Source: PALSA-1006 sp037140475 (GTDB lineage: Bacteria > Pseudomonadota > Gammaproteobacteria > Burkholderiales > Gallionellaceae). From it: 64,000 nt of DNA. The stretch is taken from assembly GCA_037140475.1 (NCBI GenBank), contig JBAXEJ010000002.1, positions 1 to 64,000 on the forward strand, written 5' to 3'. The number at the start of each line of letters is the position of its first letter. Position 1 is the stretch's first letter. Positions 25,339-34,358 of this stretch are shown one piece after another. The position numbers and the translations under genes are program-made. Under the pieces are notes generated by a model. The model was not told the origin of the DNA and did no database searches. It saw nothing but the letters and a program-made list of their open reading frames with translations.

Positions 25339-25854
25339 TCATTTACTGCGATTAGAGAGTTCTTTTTTAAGTAGCGTGATATTTTTTTCGTGCGTGATCA
25401 TTTGTTTTTGTAAGGCACTAATTTTCTCTTCTTGTTTGATTTTATTGAGATAAACCTTCCCATCTTTGCCCGTGGTGGTTTCTGGGCTATCGATACCAGC
25501 TTGCAAACTGGTGCGTGCCTCGGCTAGCGCTTTTTCTTCAGAAGCCAGTTCATCTTCTAGAATTTGTCGACTGGTATTATCGCGCCCTTTTTGGGTGACG
25601 GAATCTACGCGAGGAAAATCAGCGGCACTTTCCTGCTCGCGCGAACGAGGCGGTGGCGGCATGGTAGGTAGCGGTGCCAACTGTAGTTTTTTTGAACCTT
25701 TGATGGGATCACTGGAATAAGTCACATGTCCATTCGAATCAATGCGCTTATAAATTTCAGCCTGCACCCAAGCTATTTGGCACAGCCCGCATAGTAAAAG
25801 AAGGTTACGTAGCTTCATGATGGTGTTCCGAAATGAGTGACCAAAGTATAGCAT
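25339..25854 (-). CDS. DUF4124 domain exported protein
   Basis: A 171-residue protein with a DUF4124 segment (EIYKRIDSNGHVTYSSDPIKG) after a signal peptide. A Pro-rich linker and a C-terminal coiled coil follow (about 90-165). The ATG at 25854 gives MLYFGHSF before a second Met; the signal peptide proper begins at MKLRNLLLLCGL, so the true start is probably at 25818. It lies between glnA and ntrB on the same strand, but the glnA terminator separates it from glnA. Function unknown. Confidence 0.75.
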   Translation of the reverse strand: MLYFGHSFRNTIMKLRNLLLLCGLCQIAWVQAEIYKRIDSNGHVTYSSDPIKGSKKLQLAPLPTMPPPPRSREQESAADFPRVDSVTQKGRDNTSRQILEDELASEEKALAEARTSLQAGIDSPETTTGKDGKVYLNKIKQEEKISALQKQMITHEKNITLLKKELSNRSK

Positions 25855-25860
25855 CGCGCA

Positions 25861-25890
25861 AAAAAAACGGAGCCGCGAGGCTCCGTTTTC
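25861..25890 (-). terminator. Rho-independent terminator of glnA
   Basis: AACGGAGCC (25866-25874) and GGCTCCGTT (25879-25887) form a 9-bp stem with a GCGA loop. On the minus strand the stem is followed by a run of U from the A-tract 25859-25867. It lies 16 bases beyond the glnA stop. Confidence 0.92.
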
Positions 25891-25905
25891 TTGAACTGCA
25901 TCAGC

Positions 25906-27321
25906 TTAGATGCTGTAGTACATGTCGAACTCAACTGGGTGAGTTGTCATGCGGATACGGTTTACTTCGTCCATCTTCAATTCGATAAACGCATCAATGA
26001 AGTCACTAGAGAACACGCCGCCACGAGTCAAGAACTCGCGGTCTTTGTCCAAGTTTGCCAATGCTTCATCCAATGATGCGCAAACAGTTGGGATCTTTGC
26101 ATCTTCTTCAGGTGGCAAATCGTACAAGTTTTTATCAGCTGGATCGCCAGGGTGAATCTTGTTCTGGATACCATCCAAGCCTGCCATCATCAATGCAGCA
26201 AAGCACAAGTATGGGTTTGCTGTTGGATCTGGGAAGCGAGTTTCGATACGACGTGCTTTGTCGCTTGCAACGTGAGGAATACGAATCGAAGCAGAACGGT
26301 TCTTAGCTGAGTAAGCCATCTTTACAGGAGCCTCGTAGTGAGGAACCAAACGCTTGTAAGAGTTTGTGCCTGGGTTGCAGATCGCGTTCAATGCTTTAGC
26401 GTGCTTGATAATACCGCCGATGTAGAACAAGGCAGTTTCAGATAAGCCAGCGTAGCCGTTACCCGCGAAAGTGTTCTTGCCCTCTTTCCAAATAGACTGG
26501 TGAACGTGCATACCAGAACCGTTGTCACCAACGATTGGCTTCGGCATAAAGGTCGCTGTTTTGCCGTATTGGTGAGCAACGTTATGCACAACGTACTTCA
26601 ATGCTTGAGTTTGGTCAGCACGCTTTACTAAGGTGCTGAACTTCGTGCCGATTTCGCACTGTCCAGCCGTTGCTACTTCGTGGTGATGCACTTCAACTTC
26701 AATGCCGATGTCTTCCAGCGCCAAGCACATTGCAGCGCGGATGTCGTTCAGACTATCAACAGGTGGAACTGGGAAGTAGCCGCCTTTAACCGTTGGACGG
26801 TGGCCAGTATTGCCGCCTTCAAACTTCTCACCAGAAGACCAAGCAGCTTCTTCAGAGTTAATCTTCAGTGAGCAACCAGACATATCAACAGACCAGTTTA
26901 CAGAGTCAAAAATAAAGAACTCTGGCTCTGGGCCGAAGAATGCAGTGTCGCCAATGCCCGTAGACTTCAAATAAGCTTCAGCGCGTTTAGCGATCGAGCG
27001 TGGGTCGCGGTCATAACCTTTGCCATCAGATGGCTCGATAACATCGCAAGTGATGATCAAGGTTGGCTCGTCCATGAATGGATCGAGGTAAGCGGTTGTT
27101 GGATCCGGCATCAACAACATGTCAGAAGCTTGAATGCCTTTCCAGCCAGCGATTGAAGAGCCGTCAAATGCGTGGCCATCAGTAAACTTCTCATCACCGA
27201 AGTATTTAGCAGGCACGCCTACGTGTTGTTCTTTACCGCGTGTGTCTGTGAAACGCAGATCAACGAATTTGTATTCACCACTTTGAATGGCCTTAACGGC
27301 TTCAGCTGCTGACTTAAACAT
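25906..27321 (-). CDS. glnA: Glutamine synthetase type I
   Basis: A 471-residue GSI-beta type enzyme that makes glutamine from glutamate, ammonia and ATP. It has the N-terminal beta-grasp (VDLRFTDTRGKEQHV), FDGSSIAGW, the ATP/metal segment MPKPIVGDNGSGMHVHQS, and the Glu-flap region. The adenylylation site is Y400 in NLYDLPPE, so control by GlnE is expected. The SD GGGAGAAAG precedes the ATG. A sigma-54 promoter and NtrC-like dyads lie upstream (27393-27521). Confidence 0.98.
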   Translation of the reverse strand: MFKSAAEAVKAIQSGEYKFVDLRFTDTRGKEQHVGVPAKYFGDEKFTDGHAFDGSSIAGWKGIQASDMLLMPDPTTAYLDPFMDEPTLIITCDVIEPSDGKGYDRDPRSIAKRAEAYLKSTGIGDTAFFGPEPEFFIFDSVNWSVDMSGCSLKINSEEAAWSSGEKFEGGNTGHRPTVKGGYFPVPPVDSLNDIRAAMCLALEDIGIEVEVHHHEVATAGQCEIGTKFSTLVKRADQTQALKYVVHNVAHQYGKTATFMPKPIVGDNGSGMHVHQSIWKEGKNTFAGNGYAGLSETALFYIGGIIKHAKALNAICNPGTNSYKRLVPHYEAPVKMAYSAKNRSASIRIPHVASDKARRIETRFPDPTANPYLCFAALMMAGLDGIQNKIHPGDPADKNLYDLPPEEDAKIPTVCASLDEALANLDKDREFLTRGGVFSSDFIDAFIELKMDEVNRIRMTTHPVEFDMYYSI

Positions 27322-27392
27322 TACTTTCTCCCAAATAAAAATCTAAAAGACAAAACAAACAAAAAAATCTTTGGTAACCCTCGCGGTGAATT

Positions 27393-27408
27393 AGCACAAA
27401 CTGTGCCA
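27393..27408 (-). promoter_or_regulatory. Sigma-54 promoter of glnA
   Basis: The minus strand reads TGGCACAGTTTGTGCT, against the consensus TGGCACR-N4-TTGCW, with a single mismatch and correct GG/GC spacing. The predicted start is near 27382, giving a leader of about 60 bases before the glnA ATG at 27321. Confidence 0.85.
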
Positions 27409-27472
27409 GCCACGCTTTGCCTACAAGGGCCGCATTCTGCCATATTCGCAAAAGTAGAAGGGTAAAAAAGCG

Positions 27473-27521
27473 CGCCCAAATTTAGGGCGAAGTAAGAGTT
27501 GGCGCACTATTTTGGTGCGCC
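27473..27521 (-). promoter_or_regulatory. NtrC-like binding sites upstream of glnA
   Basis: GCAC-TATTTTG-GTGC (27504-27518) within a GGCGCAC/GTGCGCC dyad matches the GCAC-N7-GTGC consensus. A weaker dyad, CGCCC-N7-GGGCG (27473-27489), is centred 30 bases closer to the promoter. The centres lie 103 and 73 bases upstream of the -24 element. The stronger dyad overlaps the last codons of the neighbouring cation efflux gene and could also act as its 3' hairpin. Confidence 0.68.
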
Positions 27522-28706
27522 ATGCTGATAAATTTGGATTTTGCGAAAATACGGGTCGTCGAGGCTAAGCGATTCGCACTTGGTTTGTAGTTTTACAAAT
27601 TCGGCATGACTTAGGTGAGGTGATGACTCCAGCAAAATTTCTGCCTCTACTCTGCCGCTAAGGTAATGCAATATCACACGATGTGTATTTAGATCGCACT
27701 CTTTTCCTAAATGGTCGGCAAGGTGCTTGAATAAAACTTCGCGCGCCGGTAAGTTGGCATTGGGTTTTGCGGTGGCATCATCTTCCGGATCAATGTGTAC
27801 CATCACATCCACCACGTGATGCCCGCGTAATACTGCCGCACGTGCGGCTTCGGCGATGTAGTGCCCTTCAGAAACACTTATCTTTGGGTCAACCATGATG
27901 TGTGCATCTACCAAGGCATTGTCTGCCATCTTGCGTGTGCGTAACTCATGCAAACCCAGCACGCCGGGAGTCGACTTGAGAGTATTTCGAATGGCGCGTA
28001 CCTCTTCTTCATCAAGGCCGGTATCGACCAACTCTTCAAGTGCTTCACGTGCAAACTTGATGCCCATGTGCGCGATCATCACCCCCACCACCGCAGCGGC
28101 TACTAAATCAAGAAATGCGTAGCCAAGCAAATTACCAACAATCCCCACAATGACCACGAGCGAAGAGGCTGCATCGGAGCGCGCATGCCATGCATTGGCG
28201 ATGAGCATTTGCGAGCGGACACGTTGGGCTACCGCTAACATGTAACGGAACATGCCTTCTTTGGCGGCGAGTGCAATCGCTGCGATCAGCAAAGTAAAGG
28301 GATGAACTGCTTGCACGTTTTCGGGATGTTGCAGACGCATACCTGCCGCAATGAGCAAGCCAATGCCGAGTGCAGCTAAGCTCACGCCGAGAATAAGTGA
28401 GGTTGCCGTTTCAATGCGCGCATGGCCGTAGGGATGGTTTGCGTCAGCATGACGATTGCCGTGACGGTTAGCAAACAGCACTAAAACATCTGAAAGAAGG
28501 TCGGCGAAAGAGTGTAAACCGTCTGCCATCAACGATTGTGATTTACCGAAAAATCCGGCAAGCACTTGCATGATGGTCAAGCCGAGATTGATGAAGATAC
28601 TTACCCATGTGCTTTTTTTTGCGGCGGCAAATCGCATAGGATGCGCAGGCTCAAACGAAGCTGACTTGTCGTGACTATGCGAGTGAGTGTGATTTTTCAT
28701 TGGCAT
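27507..28706 (-). CDS. Cation diffusion facilitator family transporter
   Basis: A roughly 399-residue inner-membrane divalent cation/proton antiporter of the FieF/MamM-like CDF family. A His-rich N-terminus (HTHSHSHDK) precedes six transmembrane helices. The metal-site pattern HSFADLLSD in helix 2 and HARSDAASSLVV in helix 5 gives the four His/Asp ligands. The C-terminal cytoplasmic domain is longer than usual (HVVDVMVHIDPEDDA and a further 75 residues). The frame is open to 28742, but starts at 28706 or 28700 fit the family better. The substrate (Zn, Fe, Mn or Cd) cannot be told. Confidence 0.9.
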   Translation of the reverse strand: MPMKNHTHSHSHDKSASFEPAHPMRFAAAKKSTWVSIFINLGLTIMQVLAGFFGKSQSLMADGLHSFADLLSDVLVLFANRHGNRHADANHPYGHARIETATSLILGVSLAALGIGLLIAAGMRLQHPENVQAVHPFTLLIAAIALAAKEGMFRYMLAVAQRVRSQMLIANAWHARSDAASSLVVIVGIVGNLLGYAFLDLVAAAVVGVMIAHMGIKFAREALEELVDTGLDEEEVRAIRNTLKSTPGVLGLHELRTRKMADNALVDAHIMVDPKISVSEGHYIAEAARAAVLRGHHVVDVMVHIDPEDDATAKPNANLPAREVLFKHLADHLGKECDLNTHRVILHYLSGRVEAEILLESSPHLSHAEFVKLQTKCESLSLDDPYFRKIQIYQHGAPK

Positions 28707-28780
28707 TGGGTATAGTGGAAGCGGCTCCGCGAAGAATAACATTTACGCGGTGAACATAGAACAATAACGAGGGAATGAGT

Positions 28781-29233
28781 ATGGGAAAAATCTCAGCAAT
28801 ACTAGAACAGGCACAAGCCCGCGCGAAGCAAAATAACCTGCTTTACTCAGGTGGGCTTTTACCCGCCGAAGCGCAGCAAATTTTACAATTAGCGCCGGGC
28901 GCAAAATTGGTAGATGTGCGTAGCAAAGCCGAGTTGGATTTTGTTGGGCGAGTGCCGGGTGCAATCGAAATCGAATGGGCAAGTTACCCAGGTATGGTGT
29001 TGAACCCAAACTTTATGGCCGCGCTAACCCAACAGGTCGATAAAGAGGCACTGGTTATGTTTTTGTGCCGAAGCGGGGTGCGCTCACATGGAGCAGCTGT
29101 TGCAGCAGAGCAAGCGGGATATAGCGAAGTTTACAACGTGCTAGAAGGGTTTGAGGGAGACCGAGATGCCAACAAACACCGCAACACAGTAGGCGGATGG
29201 CGCGCAGCGAAACTGCCGTGGGAACAAAGTTAA
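28781..29233 (+). CDS. Rhodanese-like domain protein
   Basis: A 150-residue single-domain rhodanese. The active-site loop is FLCRSGVRSHGA, with C96 as the persulfide carrier, and VDVRSKAELDFVGRVPGA is the conserved N-terminal part. The SD GAGGGA (28769-28774) is spaced 6 bases from the ATG at 28781, so that start is preferred over the ATG at 28775. The C-terminal NKHRNTVGGWRAAKLPWEQ is typical of the small cytosolic type. Sulfur trafficking is likely; the acceptor is unknown. Confidence 0.88.
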   Translation: MGKISAILEQAQARAKQNNLLYSGGLLPAEAQQILQLAPGAKLVDVRSKAELDFVGRVPGAIEIEWASYPGMVLNPNFMAALTQQVDKEALVMFLCRSGVRSHGAAVAAEQAGYSEVYNVLEGFEGDRDANKHRNTVGGWRAAKLPWEQS

Positions 29234-29286
29234 AAACTTAGACTTTATTCAGCCGCACGCCATTTTTTGGGGATGAAAAAATGAAG

Positions 29287-29973
29287 TTAGTTGATCGCGA
29301 GTAGCTCCACCTCAAATACCAGCGTCGCATTAGCCGGAATGACACCACCCGCACCGCGCTTGCCGTAACCCATCTCAGGTGGAATCACCAAAGTGCGCTG
29401 CCCACCCACCTTCATCCCCTGCACGCCCATATCCCAGCCTTGAATAACTCGTCCGGCGCCCAGGGGAAAATCAAACGGGTCACTGCGGTCGCGCGAGCTA
29501 TCGAATTTTGCGCCTTTGTTATCGGGCGCATTTTTGTCGAACAGCCAACCGGTGTAGTGCACGGTCACATGCTGTCCTGCGTGTGCCTCGTCGCCCTCAC
29601 CGATCTTGGTATCAGTGATGTCAGTCTTAATCACATTCAGGAGCTTTACATCGAACACTAATTTGGCATGCGGCGGGATGTCGTCACCGGCACCGCCTGC
29701 ACCGTACCCCATTTCAGAAGGAATAATTAGCGTGCGATGGCCGCCGATTTTCATACCCTGCACGCCAACATCCCAACCTTTGATTACATGGCCAGCACCG
29801 AGCGGAAAATCAAATGGATCATTACGGTCAAGTGAGCTGTCGAACTTCGCCCCCTTGTTATCCGGTGCGCTCTCGTCGAACAGCCAGCCGGTGTAATGCA
29901 CGATAACGGTTTGGCCTGCTTGGGCTTCAGCGCCTTCGCCGTGTTGGGTGTCGATTTTGATGAGGTTGGTCAT
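29287..29973 (-). CDS. Two-domain FKBP-type peptidyl-prolyl isomerase
   Basis: A 228-residue protein made of two FKBP domains in tandem (about 12-113 and 122-228). Both contain VHYTGWLFD, NKGAKFDSS, DPFDFPLGAG, and GWD-GVQGMK-GG with the MGYG flap, so both should be active isomerases. No signal peptide is present, so it is probably cytosolic. The high similarity of the halves points to internal duplication of a single-domain gene. Confidence 0.92.
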   Translation of the reverse strand: MTNLIKIDTQHGEGAEAQAGQTVIVHYTGWLFDESAPDNKGAKFDSSLDRNDPFDFPLGAGHVIKGWDVGVQGMKIGGHRTLIIPSEMGYGAGGAGDDIPPHAKLVFDVKLLNVIKTDITDTKIGEGDEAHAGQHVTVHYTGWLFDKNAPDNKGAKFDSSRDRSDPFDFPLGAGRVIQGWDMGVQGMKVGGQRTLVIPPEMGYGKRGAGGVIPANATLVFEVELLAIN

Positions 29974-29984
29974 GTTGAATTTCC

Positions 29985-30647
29985 TTATTCAGTTAAGTTG
30001 CTTTTGCCTAAATTACATTTTGAACACAAGGTTTGAAGATTTTCGATCGTGGTTTCTCCACCCTTACTCCAAGGGAAAACGTGGTCAACATGTAGCTCGA
30101 CCCCAATTTGCTTTGCAGGGCTAGCGCCACATTGCCGACATGTAAAGCTGTCACGAAGCATCACTTTAAAACGCAGACGCAGCGATGGATCACGACCTGA
30201 TTTTTGATTACTTTTGTTGGTTCCATCTGGAGCGGGTACATTCAACTCGCTTGAGTTTGCATATTCGACAAAAGATTGCAGTGCCTGCATCCACGAACTA
30301 AATCGCCGATTGTATGGATTTTGAGAGATCTTTGATGGCTCAATAGCGAGTTCTGCTCTTCGTGGTTGGCGGCCATAATGCTGCCAAAGCAAAAGTATGT
30401 TTTCAAATAGCTGTTCGTCTGAATACTGTTGGTTTGATATTGATAAACTCGCTGCTTCCAGAGCCTTATTCCATGTCCCAAAACGACGGCCAACCGTCGT
30501 CTCATCGTACTTTCCGTGTTCGCTATAAAGTTTCTGAGTGATTTTTGTCACACCAAGAATTTTTGCGACATGTTGAAGGTCAGCTAACAAATCCTCATTC
30601 GAAACGGGAGCAGTTTTTACTCGAGTGAGTTCAAATTTCGTTGGCAT
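29985..30647 (-). CDS. HNH endonuclease with homing-endonuclease-associated repeats
   Basis: A 220-residue protein with two helical repeats of the HNH-associated (homing endonuclease associated) type at about 20-70 (GRRFGTWNKALEAA) and 77-125 (NRRFSSWMQALQSF). A C-terminal HNH nuclease domain follows: CRQCGASP, VELHVDHVFPWSKGGETT and NLQTLCSKCNLGKS, giving the two Cys pairs and the His-Asp-His core. The frame is open farther upstream inside metH, but the domain starts at MPTKFELTRV (30647), 2 bases after the metH stop. Function could be mobile-element homing or restriction. Confidence 0.85.
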   Translation of the reverse strand: MPTKFELTRVKTAPVSNEDLLADLQHVAKILGVTKITQKLYSEHGKYDETTVGRRFGTWNKALEAASLSISNQQYSDEQLFENILLLWQHYGRQPRRAELAIEPSKISQNPYNRRFSSWMQALQSFVEYANSSELNVPAPDGTNKSNQKSGRDPSLRLRFKVMLRDSFTCRQCGASPAKQIGVELHVDHVFPWSKGGETTIENLQTLCSKCNLGKSNLTE

Positions 30648-30649
30648 AG

Positions 30650-33600
30650 TTAGTAACTCAACACTGGAGCCAACCACCGCTCTGCCTGTTCCAGCGTCCA
30701 ACCCTTGCGCTTCGCATAATCCGCGACCTGATCCTTGTCCACCTTGCCGGTGGCGAAGTATTGCGCCTGAGGGTGCGAGAAGTAGAAGCCGCTCACGGCT
30801 GCGGTGGGCAGCATAGCGAAGCTTTCGGTGAGCGTGATGCATGCGTTCTTCGGTGCTTGCAGCAACTCGAACAGCGGACCTTTCTCGCTGTGCTCGGGGC
30901 AGGCGGGGTAGCCGGGGGCAGGGCGAATGCCGCGATACTTTTCCGCGATCATATCGTCATTGCTCAATCCTTCGTCTGCGGCATAGCCCCAGAATTCGTG
31001 GCGCACGCGCAGATGTAAATGTTCGGCAAAAGCTTCGGCTAAGCGATCTGCGAGTGCTTTCAACAAAATGGCGCTGTAGTCGTCGTGCTGTTTTTCAAAC
31101 TCGGCAACACGCTCATCAATGCCGATGCCTGTGGTTACGGCAAAGGCGCCGATGTAATCCTGCACTTTGCTTTCTTTCGGCGCGATGTAATCGGCTAAGC
31201 AATAGTTCGGAATATCAGCAGGCTTTTTGGTTTGTTGGCGCAGATTGTGCCAAGTCATTTCAACTTTGTTACGTTTGTCGTTGCTGTAAATCTCGATGTC
31301 GTCGTTGTTCACGCTGTTGGCAGGGAACAGACCGAACACCGCATTCGCCGTGAGCCATTTCTCTTTGACGATCTTTTTCAGCATGGCTTGGGCATCGGCG
31401 AAGAGCTTGCGTGCTTCTTCACCCACCACCTCATCTTGCAAAATCTTGGGGTAACGTCCGGCGAGTTCCCACGCTTGGAAGAAAGGAGTCCAGTCGATGA
31501 AGTCCACCAAAATATCTAATGGATAGTTTTCGAGTTTTTGTACGCCGAGCAATTTGGGTTTAGGTGGCGTGTATTTCTTCCAATCTGTTTTCAGGCCACG
31601 CTGGCGGGCCTCGTTCAATGAAACATACGAAGCTTTGCCTTTTTTACCTTCATGCTGCTCACGAGCAGAAGCATAGTCAGCTTTGATCTCGGCGATGTAA
31701 CTGTCGCGAGTGGTGTTGCTTAGCAAATTACTGCATACACCTACGGCGCGTGAAGCATCAGTAACGTACACCACTTGCCCGCTTGGATAATTAGGTTCGA
31801 TCTTTACAGCAGTGTGTACTCGCGAAGTCGTCGCGCCGCCGATGAGTAGCGGGATTTTGAAACCCTGACGCTCCATCTCTTTAGCGACGTGCGCCATTTC
31901 TTCGAGTGAAGGCGTAATCAAGCCCGAGAGGCCGATGATGTCCGCCTTGTGTTCGCGCGCCGTATCCAAAATTTGCTGGCACGGCACCATCACGCCCATG
32001 TTCACCACTTCGAAATTATTGCACTGCAACACCACGGTGACGATATTTTTGCCGATGTCGTGCACGTCACCTTTCACGGTCGCCATCACGATCTTGCCCT
32101 TTGTGCTGGTGTCACCCGAGCGCAATTTTTCTGCCTCAATGTAAGGGATGAGGTGCGCCACAGCTTGCTTCATCACACGAGCCGATTTCACTACTTGTGG
32201 CAAAAACATTTTGCCCGCGCCGAACAAATCGCCGACAAAATTCATACCGGTCATCAGCGGACCTTCGATCACTTCCACCGGGAACTTGGCTTGCAGGCGG
32301 GCTTCTTCGGTATCTTCCACTATGTAGGTGGTAATTCCGCGCACCAATGCATGGGTCAGGCGTTCTTGCACTGTGCCTTTACGCCACTCCAAATCTTCCA
32401 CTTGTTCTTTACCCCCGCCCTTCACTGATTCAGCCATCTTCACCAGTTTTTCGCCTGCGTCAGGATGGCGATTCAACACCACGTCTTCCACTGCATCGCG
32501 CAGGTCTTTTGGAATCTCTTCGTACACGCCGAGTTGTCCGGCATTGACGATGCCCATGTTCATACCTGCTTGGATGGCGTGATAAAGAAATACGGTGTGG
32601 ATGGCTTCGCGCACGGGCTCATTGCCACGGAAGGAGAACGATACGTTGGACACGCCGCCGGAAATTTTTGCATACGGCAGATTTTTTCTGATCCACGCAC
32701 AGGCTTGGATGAAGTCCACCGCGTAGTTATTGTGTTCTTCAATGCCAGTGGCAATGGCGAAGATGTTTGGGTCGAAGATGATGTCTTCGGGCGGGAAGCC
32801 AACTTTATTAACCAAGATGTCGTAGCTGCGTTTGCAGATGTCGATTTTGCGTTGATAGGTGTCCGCTTGACCTGCTTCATCGAACGCCATCACCACCGCT
32901 GCCGCGCCGTATTGACGCACTAGGCTTGCATACTTGATGAAATTTTCTTCGCCTTCTTTGAGCGAGATGGAGTTGACGATAGATTTGCCTTGCACGCATT
33001 TCAAGCCAGCTTCGATGATGTTCCACTTGGAGGAGTCGATCATCAGCGGCACTTTAGAAATGTCCGGCTCGGAGGCAATCAGGTTGAGGAATTTCACCAT
33101 CGCGGCTTCGCCGTCCAACATGGCTTCGTCCATGTTCACGTCGATGACTTGCGCGCCGGTTTCTACCTGCTGCTTAGCGACTTCTAAAGCCTCATCGTAT
33201 TTGCCTTCTAGCACTAGGCGTTTGAATTTGGCTGAGCCAGTGACGTTGGCGCGTTCGCCAACGTTTACGAACAAGGACTCTTCGCTGATGTTGAATGGCT
33301 CTAGACCGGAAAGGCGGCATTCGACAGGATTCGTTGGAATTTTGCGCGGCGCGACATCTTTGACGACTTCGGCGATGGCTTTAATAAACGCCGGCGAAGT
33401 GCCGCAGCAACCACCGATGATGTTAAGGAAGCCACTGGATGCCCATTCTTTGATGTGGCCCGCCATGTTCTCAGGTGTGTCGTCGTAGCCGGTTTCTGCC
33501 AAGGGATTAGGTAGGCCGGCATTTGGATGTGCACTCACATAGCAATTTGCCACGCGCGACATTTCTTCCACGTATTGGCGTAATTCCTCCGCGCCAAGGG

Positions 33601-34336
33601 CGCAATTCAGGCCGATGGAAATGGGGTTGGCGTGAGCGAGCGAGTTGTAAAACGCTTCGGTGACTTGGCCGGTGAGCGTGCGACCAGAGGCATCGGTAAT
33701 AGTGCCAGAAATCATAATCGGCAACGACGTATTGCGTTCCGCAAACACTTGCTTCACCGCAAAGATCGCGGCCTTAGCATTTAGCGTGTCGAAAATGGTT
33801 TCGATCAAAATCGTGTCTGCACCGCCATCCATCAAGCCGCGCGTGGCGTCGGCATAATCTGCCACCAACTTGTCGAAAGTGATGTTGCGTGCCGCAGGAT
33901 CATTCACATCGGGCGAGATGGTCGCGGTCTTATCAGTGGGGCCTAGCACCCCCGCAACGAAACGCGGCTTGTCGGCAGTAGCGTAAGCATCACAGGCTTC
34001 GCGAGCAACGCGCGCGCCGGCGACGTTCAGTTCGTAATTAAGTGATTCCATGCCATAGGCTTTGAGCGTAGTCGCGTTCGCGCCGAAGGTATTCGTCTCG
34101 ATGATGTCCGCACCCGCCTCTAGGTATTCGCCATGAATGGTTTTGATGACTTCGGGTTTGGTGATGACCAATAGATCATTGTTGCCTTTGAGGTCACGAT
34201 GCCAATTGGCAAAACGCTCTCCTCGATAGTCTTGTTCAGTCAGCTTGTAGCGTTGAATCATCGTGCCCATCGCACCGTCCAAGATGAGGATGCGCTGTTG
34301 AAGGAGTTGTTCGATGCGAGAAAGTTTTGTGTTCAT
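30650..34336 (-). CDS. metH: Cobalamin-dependent methionine synthase
   Basis: A 1228-residue full-length MetH that transfers methyl from methyltetrahydrofolate to homocysteine. In order it has the homocysteine domain (ILDGAMGTMIQRY; zinc Cys in GLNCALG and GGCCGTSP), the pterin domain (NVGERANVTGS), and the B12 cap. The cobalamin domain follows (DVHDIGKNIV with the axial His, GLSGLITPSLEEM), then the C-terminal AdoMet reactivation domain (RPAPGYPACPEHSEK). No truncation is seen. Upstream on the same strand is ccdAB; downstream is the HNH gene. Confidence 0.98.
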   Translation of the reverse strand: MNTKLSRIEQLLQQRILILDGAMGTMIQRYKLTEQDYRGERFANWHRDLKGNNDLLVITKPEVIKTIHGEYLEAGADIIETNTFGANATTLKAYGMESLNYELNVAGARVAREACDAYATADKPRFVAGVLGPTDKTATISPDVNDPAARNITFDKLVADYADATRGLMDGGADTILIETIFDTLNAKAAIFAVKQVFAERNTSLPIMISGTITDASGRTLTGQVTEAFYNSLAHANPISIGLNCALGAEELRQYVEEMSRVANCYVSAHPNAGLPNPLAETGYDDTPENMAGHIKEWASSGFLNIIGGCCGTSPAFIKAIAEVVKDVAPRKIPTNPVECRLSGLEPFNISEESLFVNVGERANVTGSAKFKRLVLEGKYDEALEVAKQQVETGAQVIDVNMDEAMLDGEAAMVKFLNLIASEPDISKVPLMIDSSKWNIIEAGLKCVQGKSIVNSISLKEGEENFIKYASLVRQYGAAAVVMAFDEAGQADTYQRKIDICKRSYDILVNKVGFPPEDIIFDPNIFAIATGIEEHNNYAVDFIQACAWIRKNLPYAKISGGVSNVSFSFRGNEPVREAIHTVFLYHAIQAGMNMGIVNAGQLGVYEEIPKDLRDAVEDVVLNRHPDAGEKLVKMAESVKGGGKEQVEDLEWRKGTVQERLTHALVRGITTYIVEDTEEARLQAKFPVEVIEGPLMTGMNFVGDLFGAGKMFLPQVVKSARVMKQAVAHLIPYIEAEKLRSGDTSTKGKIVMATVKGDVHDIGKNIVTVVLQCNNFEVVNMGVMVPCQQILDTAREHKADIIGLSGLITPSLEEMAHVAKEMERQGFKIPLLIGGATTSRVHTAVKIEPNYPSGQVVYVTDASRAVGVCSNLLSNTTRDSYIAEIKADYASAREQHEGKKGKASYVSLNEARQRGLKTDWKKYTPPKPKLLGVQKLENYPLDILVDFIDWTPFFQAWELAGRYPKILQDEVVGEEARKLFADAQAMLKKIVKEKWLTANAVFGLFPANSVNNDDIEIYSNDKRNKVEMTWHNLRQQTKKPADIPNYCLADYIAPKESKVQDYIGAFAVTTGIGIDERVAEFEKQHDDYSAILLKALADRLAEAFAEHLHLRVRHEFWGYAADEGLSNDDMIAEKYRGIRPAPGYPACPEHSEKGPLFELLQAPKNACITLTESFAMLPTAAVSGFYFSHPQAQYFATGKVDKDQVADYAKRKGWTLEQAERWLAPVLSY

Positions 34337-34358
34337 GGTATGAGCCGCGTTGGTTGAA

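Noticed and set aside
27501..27521. GGCGCAC/GTGCGCC dyad only as a terminator of the cation efflux gene
   Set aside because: It overlaps the last codons and has no U-run. Spacing to the glnA promoter and the match to GCAC-N7-GTGC favour an NtrC site, though both roles remain possible.
30648..30842. N-terminal extension of the HNH gene inside metH
   Set aside because: The upstream 65 residues are an antisense-like translation of the metH 3' end in another frame and contain no domain. The ATG at 30647 is at the domain boundary.
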